Shown here in pieces: positions 61,949-64,000 of a DNA stretch of 64,000 nucleotides. The notes beneath the pieces are model-generated. The model did not search any database. It was not told the origin of the DNA and saw only the letters and a program-made list of their open reading frames with translations. A program made the position numbers and the translations under genes. Source of the DNA: Paraburkholderia hospita (GTDB lineage Bacteria; Pseudomonadota; Gammaproteobacteria; Burkholderiales; Burkholderiaceae); the NCBI RefSeq assembly GCF_002902965.1, contig NZ_CP026108.1, forward strand, positions 496,001-560,000, in the 5' to 3' direction. How positions within the stretch are numbered: the first letter of the stretch is position 1; every line of letters starts with the position of its first letter.

Positions 61949-62558
61949 TGCTTTGCGCGGGACCAGCCGTTGCTGGCAAGACGCTTCGAAGCGCCTCACG
62001 GGGCCGGCGCAAGATGATGCGATCTTGCCGTCCCGCCAGTCCAATTTATTCGCGCCTAGACTCCGCCGAATCTAACAAAATCGGTTCGGGCATCGACTGC
62101 CGCGCAACCAAATTCGCGAGCAAGTCGTTGATCAGGCGGAAGTCCTGGTCTCACTAATTCCGTCTCCCTGCAGCAGTACGCAATGGCTTTTCGATCGGCT
62201 TCGAACTGGAAAAGCTGGCGGGAGCAGGATCTACCAATACGGCGCGCAATCAAGCGGGTATTGGACGTGGTACCCAATAGACAGCGCATGCGCGCTGTGA
62301 GCGCACATTATTTCCCCGATTGCGATTTCCGACGCGCGCATCGCAAAAGTCAAGATCGTCAGACCAAATAAAAGAATTTGCGTTGATGGCTCAGTACACT
62401 ACACTAGCCCGCGAATGCTTCGGAAAGCACTACATCTAGTGTTGATGGGGCGTTCAACGTGGGCTTGAGCGCTTGCGACCCAACAGCGGCTGCAACCGCT
62501 GTCGGGCGCATTACGCCAAGTCTTTCCTTGACCCAGCCTCCGAGGAAAGGAGGTAAGT
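61949..62558. other. Stretch without a confident gene
   Basis: No supported gene in ~610 bases. Frames at 62183-62371 (+) and 62056-62289 (-) overlap each other and lack start signals. The final bases hold the perfect ribosome site of the next small gene. Confidence 0.4.
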
Positions 62559-62678
62559 TTGAAAGACCTTGTGATCGAGCTAGCCTGCAAGCTAGCGATC
62601 GAGGTAGTCGAGTCGGCTCCGTTTAAAGAGCTTTTGCATCACTGGCTAGACTCGCTACTTTTACTGCTACTTCGTTAA
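62559..62678 (+). CDS. Small hydrophobic peptide gene (39 aa) with ideal ribosome site
   Basis: TTG 62559 (or GTG 62571) opens the frame KDLVIELACKLAIEVVESAP followed by FKELLHHWLDSLLLLLLR. AAAGGAGGT lies at optimal spacing (62547-62554) and an intrinsic terminator follows 12 bases after the stop. The peptide is amphipathic with a very Leu-rich C-terminus, so it could associate with membranes. The signals make a real gene likely despite the size. I know of no family. Confidence 0.62.
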   Translation: MKDLVIELACKLAIEVVESAPFKELLHHWLDSLLLLLLR

Positions 62679-62690
62679 TTGGAGAACTCC

Positions 62691-62715
62691 CCCGGCCTGC
62701 AAGCCGGGTTTTTTT
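62691..62715 (+). terminator. Intrinsic terminator after the 39-codon gene
   Basis: A CCCGGC/GCCGGG stem (62691-62696 with 62703-62708) with loop CTGCAA is followed by seven T residues (62709-62715). A second hairpin with the same loop lies inside the gene at 62579-62596 (GCTAGC, loop CTGCAA, GCTAGC). Confidence 0.85.
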
Positions 62716-62737
62716 CGCCCATGAGAGCGAGAACTCC

Positions 62738-62890
62738 ATGCCCAAAGATCCGTTTAACAGTCGTTCAAAACCTGTTGACCAACTGTTGACGTTTCGTGCA
62801 GTGCAAATCCTAGGCTGTCAGGCGTGCCCATGCAATAGCGACAAAAGCCCTAAAAACGGATTCGGCAGGCCTAAAAGCCTTGTCTGTTAA
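62738..62890 (+). CDS. Possible small protein (50 aa)
   Basis: ATG 62738 opens a 50-codon frame, MPKDPFNSRSKPVDQLLTFR then AVQILGCQACPCNSDKSPK. The ribosome site is weak. It follows the terminator closely and resembles nothing I know. About 400 bases after it hold no recognisable gene. Confidence 0.25.
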   Translation: MPKDPFNSRSKPVDQLLTFRAVQILGCQACPCNSDKSPKNGFGRPKSLVC

Positions 62891-63306
62891 GGGTTCCAGG
62901 GAATTTGCCTGCGAAGCAAAAAAATAGTTTTTTTGTCCCTTGACACTCCCTGAATACCCCTTGAGCGGCGTAGGGCGCCAGAGTAAGTGCAACCGGCGCC
63001 ACAGTTGTGCGACCGAGCGACAAAGTTAGTACGGCTGGCCTACGTTCTTATGAACGCCGCCTCAGCTACACGGAAACCGGAATTAGCTGAATTGGCGGAC
63101 GGTTACTTCAGCTACTGGACACACGGGACAGGAAGGCTCGCAGCCTGATTTGTCCGGCGGACTTGACCGTCATCATGGACAGCCCACACGGCATTCATGG
63201 CGGTAAAACTCGTGATCATGAAGCAGGACCTGCGGGTGGTGCGTGCCTCTTATCCTGCATCACCTGCATTGCCCGTCGGGTCCAGGGACGTCGTCATTAC
63301 ATAGTA
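62891..63306. other. Intergenic stretch, nothing recognised
   Basis: A-rich and T-rich tracts near 62920-62935 and a TTGACA at 62940-62945 without a matching -10 are seen. No gene is supported. Confidence 0.35.
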
Positions 63307-63456
63307 TCAAGTTCCTGTGCCGCGCCAGCCGACAGATTTCAGTTGCCGGAACAACTGCGCCCGCCGATGTTCGCGTCGATAGTGGCCGAACACAAAGATG
63401 GCCGCGAACAGCAGGACCGCCGAACCTATGACCGTACCGAGCCAGGCTTCATCCAT
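63307..63456 (-). CDS. Small single-helix membrane protein (49 aa)
   Basis: ATG 63456, immediately after GGAGGTGGAGG, starts MDEAWLGTVIGSAVLLFAAI followed by FVFGHYRREHRRAQLFRQLK. One N-terminal membrane helix is followed by a strongly basic cytoplasmic tail. It lies 54 bp downstream of the phasin gene on the same strand and may be co-transcribed. No family name is known to me. Confidence 0.6.
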   Translation of the reverse strand: MDEAWLGTVIGSAVLLFAAIFVFGHYRREHRRAQLFRQLKSVGWRGTGT

Positions 63457-63510
63457 CCTCCACCTCCTGCAATTTGCTATGACCTTGCCACACCGGTATT
63501 GACACGCGAG

Positions 63511-64000
63511 CTATCGCTTCGCAGCCGCCGATACCGGCTCGATCGCGCGCTTCGTATTTTTTGATCCGGCCGCAGCGGCCGTATCGAAGCCACTTCTGGC
63601 GGCTTCGGCCGCCTGCTGGCTGGTTTTCTGTACGGTTTCGACCAGTGTATTGGCCGCCTTGATCGCGGAATCCAGCGCGGACATGGCGGCCTCCGAGCCC
63701 GCCGGCGCGTTTTTGGCGACATCCTCCACCACCGACTGTACCTGGCGGCTGTACGCTTCGAATTGCGTCTGCGCAACTTTCGCGAATTCGGCCTGCGTCG
63801 ACCACACGATGTCAAACAGTTGCCGGTTGTAGCTTTGCATCTTGTCGGCCGTCGGCGCTGCGAGGCTGTCCTGCAGCGCAAGCCAGTCCTGCGGCTCCTT
63901 CACGGAAAGCGCCTTCTGCGCCAGATCAAACGTGTCTCCCAGTGTCGAGCGGGTCACCTGCATGTTCAGTGCAGCCAGTTTCTCAATGCCTTCGACGACC
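63511..64000 (-). CDS. Phasin family protein (5' end beyond the window)
   Basis: The frame runs from the window edge to the stop at 63511. It reads EKLAALNMQVTRSTLGDTFD, KALSVKEPQDWLALQDSLAA, YNRQLFDIVWSTQAEFAKVA and QTQFEAYSRQVQSVVEDVAK, the PhaP-type phasin pattern. The C-terminal tail is Ala/Lys-rich. Phasins coat polyhydroxyalkanoate granules and control their size. The true start lies outside the window; ATG at 63961-63963 is internal to the domain. Confidence 0.92.
   Translation of the reverse strand, partial: VVEGIEKLAALNMQVTRSTLGDTFDLAQKALSVKEPQDWLALQDSLAAPTADKMQSYNRQLFDIVWSTQAEFAKVAQTQFEAYSRQVQSVVEDVAKNAPAGSEAAMSALDSAIKAANTLVETVQKTSQQAAEAARSGFDTAAAAGSKNTKRAIEPVSAAAKR

Noticed and set aside
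1..64000. CRISPR arrays, rRNA or tRNA genes, riboswitches
   Set aside because: No regularly spaced repeats, no rRNA core sequences and no tRNA-like folds were seen on reading. A tRNAscan or Rfam search could still find something missed by eye.

Overview
The window looks like accessory DNA of a Paraburkholderia, Burkholderia or Caballeronia-type betaproteobacterium. Support: GC-rich sequence, a phasin (PhaP-like) gene, DUF29, DUF326, CHRD, DUF2252, FIST and YkvA proteins, a PHA synthase/phosphoketolase remnant, and insertion sequences typical of that group. No rRNA, tRNA, CRISPR array or replication origin was recognised. The genus is an inference from gene content.

1-18.6 kb is mostly intact and metabolic or stress related. 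It holds a branched-chain amino acid (LIV-type) ABC transporter operon (binding protein truncated by the window edge, LivH, a fused LivM-LivG, LivF). Small genes follow, then a FIST sensor-domain protein, DUF29, a CapA-type phosphoesterase, an alpha/beta hydrolase, a Cys-rich four-helix copper-binding protein, a secreted CHRD protein, cytochrome b561, a Rieske-domain protein and a Phd/VapC toxin-antitoxin pair. Gene remnants start near 17.8 kb.

18.5-29 kb is an island of small hypothetical genes with a MazEF pair, two degenerate tyrosine-recombinase-like proteins facing outward, an IS30 element and two IS6-type elements. Each IS6 transposase frame carries one nonsense codon. A DUF2252 gene (29.5-30.9 kb) separates this from the next part.

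31.7-42.5 kb is one nested mobile structure. An IS21-family element, bounded by a 6-bp target duplication, has its istA gene cut into three pieces. One cut is a RIT element (three overlapping tyrosine recombinases between 88-bp inverted repeats). The other is a DUF5372/HTH/serine-recombinase unit, itself interrupted by an IS4-family (IS50-like) element with a 9-bp duplication. The IS21 element sits in an IS5-type remnant. IS110/IS1111 and IS66 elements follow to about 47 kb.

47-50.6 kb is a decayed stretch: fragments of PHA synthase, a PRC-barrel protein, phosphoketolase and a DUF1488 protein surround intact SnoaL-like and isocitrate/isopropylmalate-dehydrogenase-like genes. An ISNCY-type element and a CcdAB pair follow. 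From 53.3 kb the sequence is again chromosome-like: a SNF2 helicase/SWIM protein operon, a UPF0149 protein, an SRAP (YedK) protein, YkvA, an isoprenylcysteine-methyltransferase-like membrane protein, several very small genes with convincing ribosome sites or terminators, and a phasin cut by the window end.

Most of the interest lies in the nested element, the possible -1 frameshift site in the serine-recombinase unit, the paired catalytically degenerate recombinases, and the small genes with strong signals.
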